Positions 18,320 through 28,322 of a DNA stretch of 35,223 nucleotides are shown here, piece by piece. The notes beneath the pieces are model-generated. The model saw only the letters and a list, made by a program, of their open reading frames with translations. It did no database searches and was not told where the DNA came from. Source of the stretch: Paratrimastix pyriformis (Eukaryota; Preaxostyla; Paratrimastigidae). Position numbers and translations under genes: made by a program. Location: positions 1 to 35,223 of the forward strand of contig JAPMOS010000283.1 of NCBI GenBank assembly GCA_027972325.1, read 5' to 3'. The stretch's first letter is position 1. Every line of letters begins with the position of its first letter.

Positions 18320-18600
18320 GACAACGACCACGATGAAATCACATGAGCTGTCGTCAAATCAAAACAGACAGCAGTGAAAGAAAAACCCCACCCCCCCATA
18401 TGAACGAGGAGGAGGTATGGTGTCCACCACGACCACGATAAAGCCACATGGCTGTTGCCAACAAAACGGTGGTGAAAGACAACACCCCGCATCACGATGG
18501 AGTCCCTCGAGCTGTTGTCCATTCATAACAGACCAGGGGGAAGACAACTCCCACACCGCTATGAAGGTGCATGCTGGGTGTCCTACAAGAGCACAACGAG
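18320..18600. repeat. Diverged tandem repeat, about 80-100 bp per unit
   Basis: Three to four units share the order ACCACGAT(G/A)A, CACATG-GCTGT(T/C)G, AACA(G/A)A and GTGAAAGA(C/A)AACCCC-like words: starts near 18328, 18430 and 18493, with a weaker one near 18560. The units differ a lot, so the array is old. Confidence 0.5.
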
Positions 18601-19098
18601 CAGGATGAACCCATAACCCATAAGCTGCAAGCAAAGTACCTGGGGTGAATAACCACACCTCACTCACCCCACCATGATTACCCAATCACATCTGACGAGG
18701 GTGAATGAGGGTGAATGAAGGGGGGACTCCGCGTAAGCCGGGAAGTATCACACACACACACACACACACGAATGAAGGGTGGTGACTTAAGGGCAAAACG
18801 GCCCCGATAAGGCCCCCCACACTGTTGTCAAAGGGAATCTAACAAGCTTGAAACCCAGCCACACATTGCCTCTCCCACGAGGCAGGCCAACTGACTTGTC
18901 AATCAGATCGTGTGGATAAAAGGCAACAGTAACGCCAAGGCAGCACGTAGTAAGACAGCGCCGTGAAGACAAAATGCCCACCATCATTCACTGTCTGTGG
19001 GTACACGTTGACGTGCAGCTGTCGAGAGTTCGCGGGGAAAGCAGAAACAAACAAACCCAGTGCCCCTCATCAGGCAGGGAGGTGGGTGGGAGACTTGT
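18601..19098. other. Stretch without a supported gene
   Basis: It contains the short repeat GAGGGTGAATGAGGGTGAATGAAG near 18698-18720 and the CA microsatellite at 18749-18769. Otherwise I see no coding or structural signal. Confidence 0.35.
18749..18769. repeat. CA microsatellite
   Basis: About ten uninterrupted CA units. Confidence 0.95.
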
Positions 19099-19214
19099 CT
19101 TGGTTTGGGTTTGTTTGGGGAAGAGATTACTCGGCTATCCCACCATTCTCCTTCACGAGTTCGGAGAACGAGGGACAGCCTTCGTGGGATAGCCCCAAAC
19201 AAACCCAAACCAAG
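19099..19214. repeat. 116-bp foldback made of DIRS-like terminus arms
   Basis: The right arm (19185-19214, TGGGATAGCC then CCAAACAAACCCAAACCAAG) is the exact reverse complement of the left arm (19099-19142) once a 14-base insert at 19121-19134 is set aside. That insert is the same one present in terminus A. The loop carries TTCTCC...GGAGAA and GAGGGACAGCC, which also occur in the terminus at 26180-26226. It could be a solo terminus pair, an internal complementary region of a DIRS-like element, or a miniature foldback. Confidence 0.8.
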
Positions 19215-19511
19215 AAAGAGTGAACACCATACCAAAGGAACAGCTTTCCCCCACCTCTTAACTCGACAACAAGCTCCTCTCGGCCGATGAGCCGACTCTA
19301 CCCATGCCCATCCGGGTGTTGGGAGTGCGCGTGCCGGAGGGGCAGCACACCAGAAGGAGCATTAAACAGGTGAGACATACCCACTCCACAGTGTCCCCCC
19401 GCATGTGCCGGGGTCGCCCCCGAAAGGTGCCGAGTGCTGCCGTTGCTTCCGGCAGAGAGGCACAGCCCGCCTGGAAAAGGCATCAGTCGATGCGAATGCA
19501 GGCATGAACAG
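19215..19511. other. Stretch without a supported gene
   Basis: Short frames only. The GTGAACACC after the foldback still belongs to the terminus repeat. Nothing else is recognisable. Confidence 0.3.
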
Positions 19512-20440
19512 CCTCACACCGCCCCCCAGCAAAACCCCACGATGATGGTGCTGGTGTGGTGGTTCCGATCTGAAGGTGCTGGTGTGATGCCGCTGCTGGT
19601 GTGAGAGTGAACGCCAGGAGGCATGTGGGGCACACAGAAGCATCACGCAGCTGTCCTGGTATGCCAGGACGCATTCAAGGGCATGATGAGCACACAGGCC
19701 CGCCCTGAAAAACACCACTCCAGTGGTGCTGTGTGATGGTGTCGGCGTGATGCCAGGGGGCATGTGGGCACACTCAGGCCCGCCCTGAGACGCATCAAGC
19801 AGCTGTCCTGGTGTGCCAGGACGCATTCAAGGGCATGATGAGCACACAGGCCCGCCCTGAAAAATCACCGCACTGGTGGTACTGATGATGCTGTTGGTGT
19901 GTGAGAATGCACACCAGGGCTTATGGGGGGGCACACTCAGGTCCGCCCCCAGACGCCTCAAACAGATGTCCTGCCCATCCAAGGGCATGATGAGCACACA
20001 GGCCCGCCCTGAAAAATCACCGCACTGGTGGTACTGATGATGCTGTTGGTGTGTGAGAGTGCACACCCAGGTCCGACCCCAGACGCATCAAACGGATGTC
20101 CTGGTGTACCAGGACCCGATGCGCACACAGGTTTCGCCCCGAGAAAACGTCAAACTGATGGAGCGTGTGGTGGTGATGGTGCTGTGATAATGCTACTGGC
20201 GTGAGAGTGCATCCAGGGGGCATGCTGGGCGCACTCAGGCCCGCCCCAGACGATGGTCTGCCAGGACAGATCCAAGGACATGATGAGCACACAAGCCCGC
20301 CCCAGAAAAGCACCAACTCTTGGTGCTGCCGTGTAGCAGTGCACCATAGGCCAGCAAGGCCGCCCTCAAGGACACCCCCACCGGGTAACAGTGTGGGTGT
20401 GCCCGTGAACACGCACTGGCTGATGAGTGCAAAGACACAC
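19512..20440. repeat. 152-bp tandem satellite, about six units, with conserved hairpins
   Basis: The word GCATGATGAGCACACAGGCC starts units at 19681, 19833 and 19985 (two steps of exactly 152). More diverged units begin near 19512, 20118 and 20278. Each unit is itself two half-units ending in GCACAC(T)CAGGCCCGCC. Several units carry the palindrome GTCCTGG-TGTG-CCAGGAC (19654, 19806, 20099) and a second hairpin after the CTGAAAA word. No frame is conserved across units. Confidence 0.85.
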
Positions 20441-22470
20441 TCGCGGCACCGCCCTTCATTGTGGCCGCGGAGGCATGAGTGGGTAAGCATACCCCTGTGG
20501 ATATATACACCCATTGGCATAAGGGCATTCGGATATACAACGGATCGCCCTCATGAGAAAGCCAGCGGTGCAAGTCTGCCAAGGTCCCAGTATTGGGGTG
20601 ACGGTCATAGGCAAGCACCGACCCACCCTCAGGTGTGGGTGTGACAGCGCACATGATATCAGACGAGCACCCACTGAGGAAAGAAGTGAAAACTATTAAG
20701 CTTGCTGGCGGTCAGTGAACTATCTCCATTCTCTACACCTAGCAGTGCCGAAGTCCCAAAGTTGTTTCTGACCTGACCGCCAGCTTTGCTGGTGCCTCGA
20801 TCCCAGTGTGTGAGACCCGTGGGTGCATAAGTATGAGCGCCTGTTCCTGACGCCGAAGAGCATGTCTTCTCCCGGGGTATGGTCTCGCAGTCTGTTGTTG
20901 TTTCTGACCCAGTGAGAGTGGTCTGTGTGAGCATCCGTGCCCGGTGTGGGCGCAGACAAGCACATGTTCGCCAAACCAAATGCTCTTGGTAATGAGTGTC
21001 CGTGTGTGAGGTGTGAACTCTCTACTACGGGCAGCTCCCCAGTGGAGCAGAAATTCGATGGAATAATGCCACCTCGCTGTGGGCACCGCGGTCAAGTGCA
21101 CAGTAGCCCTCAGTCTCGTTGATGAATGGACAGAGTGGCCCCAAGCAGGAGTGATCGTGATGGGTCCAAGACAGGGGTGCTCGCCCTCCCGGGACGGAGC
21201 CCCCATCATGTCCCTTGGAGCAGGGGATGGGATGAGACGGAGTGATGGGCAGGGACAGGAAGGTGCACATGGGTGCTGCGACTGGTGTGTCACACAATGA
21301 GGAAGGAGAGAGAACATTCCGACGGACTTTCCCTCTGCTGCTGCCAAGGCAGTCGGCCCCCTGTCGCGCCTGAAAGTTGACGGGGTATTTCTCGGCCGGT
21401 ACGGCTGTTTGTGGGGTGCCCGGGGAGACTGGATGGCCAATGTGAGCTCGACCCAAGGTGGTCAGCCCGTGGATCCACCATGTGCAGGGTCGCGAGGTTG
21501 TAACGCTCCCTCCGTGCGCGATGGTCAAAGGAAGTGAACCCCTTCCGCATGAACGGTACAATGCGGGAAAGTGCATCCCCGGGACTTGACAACCTGGTAG
21601 TAATTGCCCCAACTGTTAGCTGATGTGAAGCTGAAGAATGCTGCCGGACCGTTGGGGGACTCGGGGGGGGGGGGTGAGGAGCCCCTTGTTCAAGAAACCC
21701 ATGAGGGCATGCTTCCCCGTCCAGCGGAGGCATCATGCGTTCCCAATCAATGCTGAGGAACTGTGCTGAATCAGGGGACCTTCACTCATGGCCTCCAGGG
21801 CGAGTGAGTCTGTCCCCGATGGGGCGCCTGCCGGAAAACACCCGAGTGAGATCATTTCGTGCGAGGATGGTGGCGCAGACGAGTCCCGTGCCTCCGGGTC
21901 TCCCACGACGGGGGCTGTGTAGTAGTACTCCGGCTGTTGGGCGATGACCGGTGATACAAATTTTGAGCTCGCCCCAACTCGATGTGACGAGGGCGGGCGT
22001 CCCATGACGCTCATGCTTGCAATCGGCGCGCATGACGCACGAGCACATTGTCAAGGAGAGAGTTCAAGCCGTGTGCCATGTCCAAAAAGGAAGATAACCG
22101 CATTCAGCGTAACCTGGTGGGTGCCTGGGGGAAGCTCCCGCCCCGCGACTTGCCACCGTGGCCCAGGTGCTGACTTGCAGAGGCTCCTCTCCACAGTATC
22201 TGAGTGGTCTGTCACCAAGACCACGCGTCCCAGTCCGAGCAAGCAAGTCCCGCGCGCCTTGAGCAACCCATCACGCAGTTCAAACCCGGATGGGAACCCG
22301 GCGGGTTGTGCCAGAGCGATCGGAAGAGAAGCCTTCCGAGTCTGTGAGGGTGGTCAACGTGGTCTCCTCAGACTCGAGTGCGCGTTGTCCCTCGAAAGTG
22401 ACCAATATATATCCGGGCCAAGGGAATGCGCCACCCGGAAGATCATCCAGAGTTTCATTCTCCTTCAGAG
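20441..22470. other. Region without a supported gene
   Basis: Long frames on both strands overlap one another, none with a family motif. It includes a run of 12 G at about 21663-21674 and a weak, diverged duplication around AGTTGTTTCTGACC (20760) and TTGTTGTTTCTGACC (20896). I regard it as intergenic or old repeat. Confidence 0.4.
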
Positions 22471-22620
22471 GCGTAATGCCCGAGAGGCGCAATGACCGAG
22501 AGATGCAATGCAGAGCCAGGTGCAGTGCCAGAGAGGCGCAATGCCCGAGGTGCGGAACTTCCCCACCCCCTGGTCAGTCACACGCCGAGGGATGGTGCGC
22601 GCTGCCCGCGGCGCGTCATG

Positions 22621-22860
22621 TCCGCGGTGCGTCATGCCCGCGGTGCGTCATGCCCGCGGTGCGTCATGCCCGCGGTGCGTCATGTCCGCGGTGCGTCATG
22701 TCCGCGGTGCGTCATGCCCGCGGTGCGTCATGCCCGCGGTGCGTCATGCCCGCGGTGCGTCATGTCCGCGGTGCGTCATGCCCGCGGTGCGTCATGCCCG
22801 CGGTGCGTCATGCCCGCGGTGCGCCATGTCCGCGGTGCGCCATGCCCGACGGTCCCCTGG
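22621..22860. repeat. 16-bp minisatellite, 15 units, with a four-unit higher-order pattern
   Basis: The unit is YCCGCGGTGCGTCATG. It runs in exact 16-bp steps from 22621; the last unit is degenerate. The first base is T in units 1, 5, 6, 10 and 14 and C in the others, giving T-C-C-C blocks with one extra T. Because 16 is not a multiple of three, all three plus-strand frames stay open and read the same 16-residue cycle (VRHARGASCPRCVMPA), so the long frames here are a by-product. Degenerate GAGGCGCAATGCCCGA words lie upstream from 22471. Confidence 0.95.
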
Positions 22861-24400
22861 CAAATCCGTGTGGGTCCGGGGCGCGCGTTTCGGGCTGAAC
22901 ACAGTGACCGAAGGCAAAAACTGAGTGGTGAGTGGCGATGCCCCGCCTCTTGTGCAGACCACGTCCGAGTTCCACAGTGGTTCAAAAATGTACCCCTTGC
23001 GAGATTTCCAGTTGAATGACCTGAAGGCGAACCGACGGTACTTTGTCGTCCGCTCATGGCCGATGAGTGCCCAAGGTGCGCCCGAACGGGTGCGGGAGAG
23101 AACTTCGAGCTGTCGGAGAATGAGCATTCCGAAATTATGAGTGAAGTGCGGACTGACCAAACTCCTTCAAGTGGCCCGGCCGTTTATTGAGGGCCCTCGA
23201 ACCCGACTCGCAGGAGTTTTCTTTCAGTCATCTTCAAGCCGAGAGCATTCCAGAATGAGCGAGACCCAAGACCCAGACTTTGCAAAATAGTCCGCCGAAA
23301 AAGAGGGGACCAGCATGTTTTCCAAGAAAAAAGGGGGGAGTTGGGCGAAAGAAGCGGAACTAAAGAAGAATGAGCATTTCGAGCGTCCGAGAATGAGTGC
23401 AGTGCTTGGCAAACCCGCTTTGAAAGACCGCACTAAAATAACAGTGTCCAGCTCACACAAGACGAAGCGTTTGGTTGAAAGGGTGAAGGACTGCCAGAGA
23501 TTGAGACTCAAAATGAGGTCCAAATGAGGGGCGAACGCAAATCCAAACAGACTTGCGCTACGCCAGAACGTGTCGTCTTTGTGGTAAACCAATCAAAGAC
23601 CTCAAAGAGACGCCTCATCGGAGCCCTCGCAATGAGTATTTCTCGCATGCAGCGCTGGAGTGAAGCGCCCGTGAAAACGAGCAGCCGTTCGAAGAAATCG
23701 AATACAAAACTGCAGCCACAGTACTGCATTTCACCAGACGTGTCCTCGGGTGTGAAATCAGGACCCAAGTTCAAACCAGCACGTTCAAAGCTGCAAGCAG
23801 TCTGTATATAAAACGGTAATGTTTGTTCTTTCTTCGTGCTGGTTTTTGTTTGTTTTCGTTCATTTGAGAACAAGGAACAGAGTTTTTCACGTCTGTCTCT
23901 TCTGGAAGAGCAAATACCAGGGATCAACACAAGACCCGAGAGGGTTGGTGGGAGGCCAGGGCCTCCGATCATTCTCCAATCACCTCACAAGACCCAGCGG
24001 GTCACAAGTCCGTTTCAGCCGGCAAACGACGAAAAGCACGAGGATAATAACTACGGGGGGGACCCCGAAGAAACCCCGAGTGCCAACCGATACATGAGCG
24101 GGAGGTCGCGATAATGCACCAACGAATTGGCGCGGAAGCGAGTGCGCGTGAGCCAAAGGGCACCGCCCACCGTTCCCAAGAAGAGCGCAGATCTTTTCCA
24201 GAGCTCGTTGAAGCTTGAAAGCGACATTGTCAAAACAGATGAGGTCGATCATTCAAACCCCGCTCCCGTGGACAGTGGTGATGCAGTTTTCTTTGACTTC
24301 GGAGTTCCCAATAAGCTATGAAAAATGAGTCCGAGAGGACCGAGAAAATGGAGAACTCCGGGATAAAGGATTGCGTTGCGATTTGCTTAGTGCGCAAAAG
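22861..24400. other. Region without a confident gene
   Basis: AGAATGAGCATTYCGA-like words recur at 23117, 23250, 23366 and 23390. A TATATAAAA box at about 23806 is followed by a frame of 92 residues at 23836-24114 and another of 64 residues at 24127-24321; neither resembles a known family, and they may be chance. The sequence just before 24401 (GCTTA ... AAAGG) resembles that beyond terminus A. Confidence 0.3.
23806..23814 (+). promoter_or_regulatory. Candidate TATA box
   Basis: TATATAAAA stands in a GC-balanced context about 30 bp before a pyrimidine-rich stretch, the usual spacing to a start site. Nothing confirms a transcript. Confidence 0.25.
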
Positions 24401-24404
24401 GACG
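24401..24404 (+). repeat. Target-site duplication, left
   Basis: GACG directly before the 5' LTR, matched at 26058-26061. Confidence 0.75.
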
Positions 24405-24502
24405 TGTTGTGCATTGCCTGCGGTGCCTGTTGCTCCCCGGCTATCCCCCTTGCTTGGAACACGCTCGCTCGGGCTCTCGGTCTATCCTGGGGAACTCCAA
24501 CA
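24405..24502 (+). repeat. 5' LTR, 98 bp
   Basis: It runs from TGTTGTGCATTGCC to GGAACTCCAACA, with TGTTG/CAACA inverted ends. It matches 25959-26057. Confidence 0.9.
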
Positions 24503-24554
24503 GTGAATTCACTGGTCATCATCTCTTTTTTCTCTGAATCAAGTTTTCACCGCA

Positions 24555-25949
24555 ATGCAAATTCCACCGGAGCTTCTCGAACTTTCCAAGAATCCATTCT
24601 TTGCCACCTTTCTTGCAAGCATCGTACCCCAACAGCCTGTGGCCCCCGTAGAATTACTTCCCAAGCTAAGAAGCATTGATTTCCTCGCTCTCGTTCAGTG
24701 GAAATCTGAAATCGAGCATTTCATTCTTTGCCAACCGCAGCTTCAATTGCCACCTCTTGCGTCATTGCTGAGCGCTGACCTTGTGACCTTTTTGAAAGTG
24801 AGCACTGCATCAACTGAGTTTCCTAAAGGACGCGAAGAGTTCATGGCATTACTTGATCGGGCATTCCGTCCGAGCAGCGCTTCCGACCGAATGGCACTTT
24901 TGAACACGGTCTTCCTCTTGTCTCCCACGCGGCTCTCCACTTATCGCCTGGATGCCGCGAAGTACATTGACGAGTTCGATCGTCTCTACACAGCACTCGC
25001 ACTCCCCGACGTTTCTTACGCAGCATGTTTCCGCCGGGGGATCCGCGATCCCCATCTCACACGCTTTCTCTCGGATGTGGTTCTGTGCACCCCGGACACC
25101 GCCAAGACCAAGGGGGGGCTCGCCAAGGCCCTCTTGGATGCCGCCGAACAGATGGACACCCTGCAGCGTGAAGCGTCTCGTGCTGCCGAGGTCCTCGTCA
25201 CCACCACCGACCCGAACACCAACTCCACCTCGGTCTCCGTCGCTCCTCCCGCTGCGCCTCGCAACAACTCGCCTCCTCGTATCTCCGGTGCCTCTCGTGA
25301 CTCCACCCCACGGACCACTTCACCCCGTCGTGTCCCACCCCTTGACCTCGCGGAACGCCAGAGATGCGTCCATGACAACCTCTGTTTCCGTTGCAGGATG
25401 CCCAACCATCGTGCATCAGACTGCCCAGTCTTCACCACTCCCGCGACCGCTACCTCCTCGGCCCCGGCCCCACGGCCATCCTCCTCGGAACTCCCAGCTC
25501 GTCGATCCACTCGTGAGTCGAGACCTCCGGAGAGGCTCGGCTTCGAGAAGCACGCTGCCGCACTCATTGCCACCGGTGAGGGCTTGACCTCCCCACCTCA
25601 GTTCTCGCTCCAGACCCCGCAGGGCACTCGTGTCGCCTGCATCGTGGACACCGGCGCTAACGTCAGTTACGCCCCGCTCCACTACCTCCAGGCTCTGAAC
25701 ATCAAGATCGAAGAAGTCAGGGGTGATCCGGTGATTACCCTGGCCGACGACTCTGCGGTCCCGATTGCTGGCGTTGCAGAGCTTGATCTGGTCATTGCCG
25801 ACCACCCGCACCCGCACTGCCGAGTCTATGCCCTCGATGCCCCGGACGCACCTGCCCAGCTCTCCCTCGGTCAGCCCGAGATCCAGGACTACCTCATCGA
25901 CCTCCGAGCCCCCTGCCCCCTCCTGTCCCGCGCCTCTTTCTTTGGTTAA
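24555..25949 (+). CDS. Gag with zinc knuckle fused to retroviral-type aspartic protease domain
   Basis: 464 residues starting 52 bp after the 5' LTR and ending 9 bp before the 3' LTR. The first 200 residues are helical, with YIDEFDRLYTALALPD and CFRRGIRDPHL, like the capsid part of Ty3-type Gag. A Pro/Ser/Thr linker follows, then a CCHC zinc knuckle CFRCRMPNHRASDC at about residues 276-289 that binds RNA. After a second linker comes ACIVDTGANVSYAPL with the catalytic Asp-Thr-Gly at about residue 365, and a flap-like segment ITLADDSAVPIAGVAELDL. The domain ends near the stop. The frame is GC-rich with strong third-position C, unlike the Polinton-like genes. It looks whole. Confidence 0.85.
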   Translation: MQIPPELLELSKNPFFATFLASIVPQQPVAPVELLPKLRSIDFLALVQWKSEIEHFILCQPQLQLPPLASLLSADLVTFLKVSTASTEFPKGREEFMALLDRAFRPSSASDRMALLNTVFLLSPTRLSTYRLDAAKYIDEFDRLYTALALPDVSYAACFRRGIRDPHLTRFLSDVVLCTPDTAKTKGGLAKALLDAAEQMDTLQREASRAAEVLVTTTDPNTNSTSVSVAPPAAPRNNSPPRISGASRDSTPRTTSPRRVPPLDLAERQRCVHDNLCFRCRMPNHRASDCPVFTTPATATSSAPAPRPSSSELPARRSTRESRPPERLGFEKHAAALIATGEGLTSPPQFSLQTPQGTRVACIVDTGANVSYAPLHYLQALNIKIEEVRGDPVITLADDSAVPIAGVAELDLVIADHPHPHCRVYALDAPDAPAQLSLGQPEIQDYLIDLRAPCPLLSRASFFG

Positions 25950-25958
25950 GAAAGTTAG

Positions 25959-26057
25959 TGTTGTGCATTGCCTGCGTGTGCCTGTTGCTCCCCGGCTATC
26001 CCCCTTGCTTGGAACACGCTCGCTCGGGCTCTCGGTCTATCCTGGGGAACTCCAACA
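25959..26057 (+). repeat. 3' LTR, 99 bp
   Basis: Same sequence as the 5' LTR apart from a one- or two-base change near position 19. A short purine stretch (AAGAAAG) before it may be the polypurine tract. Confidence 0.9.
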
Positions 26058-26226
26058 GACGAGTCGACTGCCGGCACTGACATGACATGTCAAATTCTTT
26101 TGATAAAATTTTTGGATGTCAGTGCCGTTTTGCGTGCTTGCTGTGCAAGTGTTCACACTTTCTTGGTTTGGGTTTGTTTGGGGCTATCCCACGAAGGCTG
26201 TCCCTCGTTCTCCGAACTCGTGAAGG
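26058..26226 (-). repeat. DIRS-like terminus C, inverted relative to terminus A
   Basis: GACGAGTCGACTGCCGGCAC, GACATGTCAAATTC, AAATTTTTGGATGTCAGTGC, a GCGTGCTTGCTGTGCAAGTG stretch and CTTGGTTTGGGTTTGTTTGG follow in the order of terminus A reversed, without the 14-base insert. The LTR element at 24405 sits immediately at its outer edge. Confidence 0.8.
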
Positions 26227-27383
26227 AGAATCGGGACAGGCCTGGGGGTCCAGTCCAGGCTCTGACGGGTCGATGGAGCCCGAAACACCTGCGGGGAAGC
26301 TGGGCGAACAGCTCGCAGCCAGCGGGGCGACTCACAGGCAGCCATCTTCCGAGGGAACATCACCCGGGGAGACTCGCGGCATGGGAACACTACCCACCGG
26401 AACCCTCCGAGCGGGGACATTACCCGAGGTGAGGCAGGCATTCACCGGGGAGAACCCCGAAGAAGGGCAGCACACGGAGCGGACGAAAGCACATGCGGAG
26501 GTGATCTCGTCGGGCAAACCGGAAACCCTCATGGAGGTCTGCGAGGTTGGGGACTTGGAACAGCAGTTCACACCCCAGGTTAGCGTCGTCACCACAACGG
26601 GGCGAGCGTCACCCACGAAGGCCCCGAACGTGGAGGGCTGCTCAGATGCCGGCGAGAAGGATTCGCCGACCTTTGACGAGGGGTTTGCGAACCCGGGATG
26701 GACCAAGACACAGTCAGAGGCGGTCACATTCCCCAAAGCGGAGACACGCAGGGAGGTCTGCGCGGCAGGGTCCCGGAAACACCCACTCACACGTTCCGCT
26801 AGCGTTGGCGGTGAAGCCCATGCACCTCAGTGGCGGAGGCAGCGACTCGCGTCCCCACCACCCCCTCCGGTACGGGTGCGGGGGTGGGGGGGGGACCAGG
26901 CGCCCCTGGGGGGTGGCGCCGATAAAAGTAACCCCCCAAAACGGCCAGATCAAATGGCAGGGCAAGACCTACCTGGCCCGGGAGTGGGACCAGAGCAAGG
27001 GAGGGCGGCACCAGTCTGTCCAGCACACCCGCACCACCCAGCAGGCACTCCCTCACTCTCCGCCTCGCTTTGTCCCCGCTCTCCCCCCACAACCCCGTCA
27101 CGGGACCGGAGGAGGGTGCCAAGTCCCGGGAGGGCAGGCACCCAACTCAGGAACCCACTCACCCCCCACCCCTCAGGGGAAACTCTGCCTCACCCCATAA
27201 CACGGCCCAGGGGGGGCTCAGCCTGGGGGGGACGGACAGTCCCAACCCCTGGGGGGGAGGGACCCCTTCCTTCTCGGACTGGACCCTCAATGGGACCGGG
27301 AGCAGGCCAAACTGCGGCTGCTGGCACAACACCCACCTCGGGGCCCACTGGCAGGCAGACTGGCTCGGCACCGGGAGGAGTGG

Positions 27384-28322
27384 TTGGCCCTCAGACCACC
27401 TCGAGAAGTGGCACAGGTGGTATCGGAAGGGTTTCACATCCCGTTCAAGGGACCCCCACCCAACCCGGGGGCGTGGTCCCGGGACCCTTACCACTTGGTG
27501 GGGGAGGAAAAACTGGGCTTGGAGGCGGTGGTCCAGGAGTACCTTGGGATATCGGCACTGAAAACGATCCAGGAGGGGTCGGACAAAGGGATGAGATCTC
27601 CCATTTTTGGGCGGCCCAAGCCCGGCGGGAAATGGAGGTTGATCCTGGACCTCACCGCCTTGAATCACTTCATCTTCTGCCCCTCCTTCAAAATGGAGGG
27701 GTGGAAGACGGTGAGGGCCGTGGTGGAACCCATGATGTGGGCCACCAAGATCGACCTCAAGCACGCGTACTTTCACATCCCGATCTTTCCACCTCACCGG
27801 AAATACCTGGGAGTCGAATGGGAGGGCACGGAATATCGCTTCCAAGCCCTCCCATTCGGCCTGAATGTGGCTCCCAGAATATTCACGAAAACCATGAGAG
27901 TGGCAATCAAGGAAGCCCGGAAACACGGCATCCTGGTAGTCCACTACATCGACGACCTACTGGTGTTGGGCAGGTCACCACAGGAGACCAAGCTGCATAC
28001 ACTGGCACTCCTTCGTCACCTCCTCTCACTCGGGTTCGAGATCAGCTGGGACAAAACCCAAGTGGAACCAGTTCAAATGCTGGAGTTCCTGGGGTTTGTC
28101 CTCGACACTCGAGCGATGACACTCTCACTCCCACCCGAGAAGGCACAGAAGGTGAGAGAGATGGCGCACAACACCCAACAGTGCACCACCATCAAAGCCA
28201 AATCATTGGCAGCGGTGATCGGGTTCATGTCGTCATGCAGGGAGACGATTCGCCCGGCCTGCTTGTACTTGCGCAACCTGAACATCGACCTGTCCACGGG
28301 AAGGCTGCGTGCCGTACATTAG
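27384..28322 (+). pseudogene. DIRS-like reverse transcriptase domain
   Basis: The frame gives the reverse transcriptase motifs in order: GGKWRLILDLTALN, SFKMEGWKTVRAVV, ATKIDLKHAYFHIPI, FQALPFGLNVAPRIFTK and VVHYIDDLLVLG, then LEFLGFVLDTRAMTLSLP. The YIDD catalytic pair is at 27945-27956. The combination FKMEGW, RxFTK and the LEFLGF...LSLP thumb pattern is characteristic of DIRS/Ngaro-type enzymes rather than Ty3 or LINE enzymes. The region after PACLYLRNLN, where RNase H would begin, is cut by the junction with P3. All catalytic motifs visible here are present; the gene as a whole is broken by truncation. Confidence 0.8.

Larger units (their letters stand above)
24405..26057 (+). mobile_element. 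Short LTR element (Gag and protease only), looks whole in its compact form
   Basis: It has 98- and 99-bp LTRs that begin TGTTG and end CAACA, a single 464-residue frame between them, and a 4-bp target duplication GACG on both sides (24401-24404 and 26058-26061). No reverse transcriptase, RNase H or integrase is present, so it must depend on another element, like the TR-GAG class of non-autonomous LTR elements. The LTRs differ by only one or two bases, which suggests recent insertion. I could not identify a tRNA primer site after the 5' LTR. Confidence 0.85.
26058..28322 (+). mobile_element. DIRS-like retroelement relic 3 (terminus, gag tail, reverse transcriptase)
   Basis: It begins with terminus sequence that is the reverse complement of terminus A, passes through a Pro/Gly/Thr-rich region comparable to the tail of gag 1 (both hold a GGCGCC-rich passage followed by CCCCCCAAAA), and then a reverse transcriptase. 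It is cut at about 28322, where P3 begins. RNase H and the tyrosine recombinase are missing. It is broken, but the reverse transcriptase part is open. Confidence 0.65.

Noticed and set aside
19681-20440. Array of box C/D snoRNAs, suggested by recurring ATGATGA and CTGA words
   Set aside because: No complementary terminal stem flanks the boxes and box D positions vary. The hairpins are the stronger signal.
20739-21612. Long minus-strand frames as host genes
   Set aside because: Overlapping frames in GC-rich repeat DNA, with no motif and no consistent start.
22621-22860. CRISPR-like array
   Set aside because: A direct minisatellite without spacers.
22290-23019. Three overlapping long plus-strand frames rich in RHARGASCPRC repeats
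   Set aside because: They result from a 16-bp repeat that keeps every frame open. No start context or family supports a protein.
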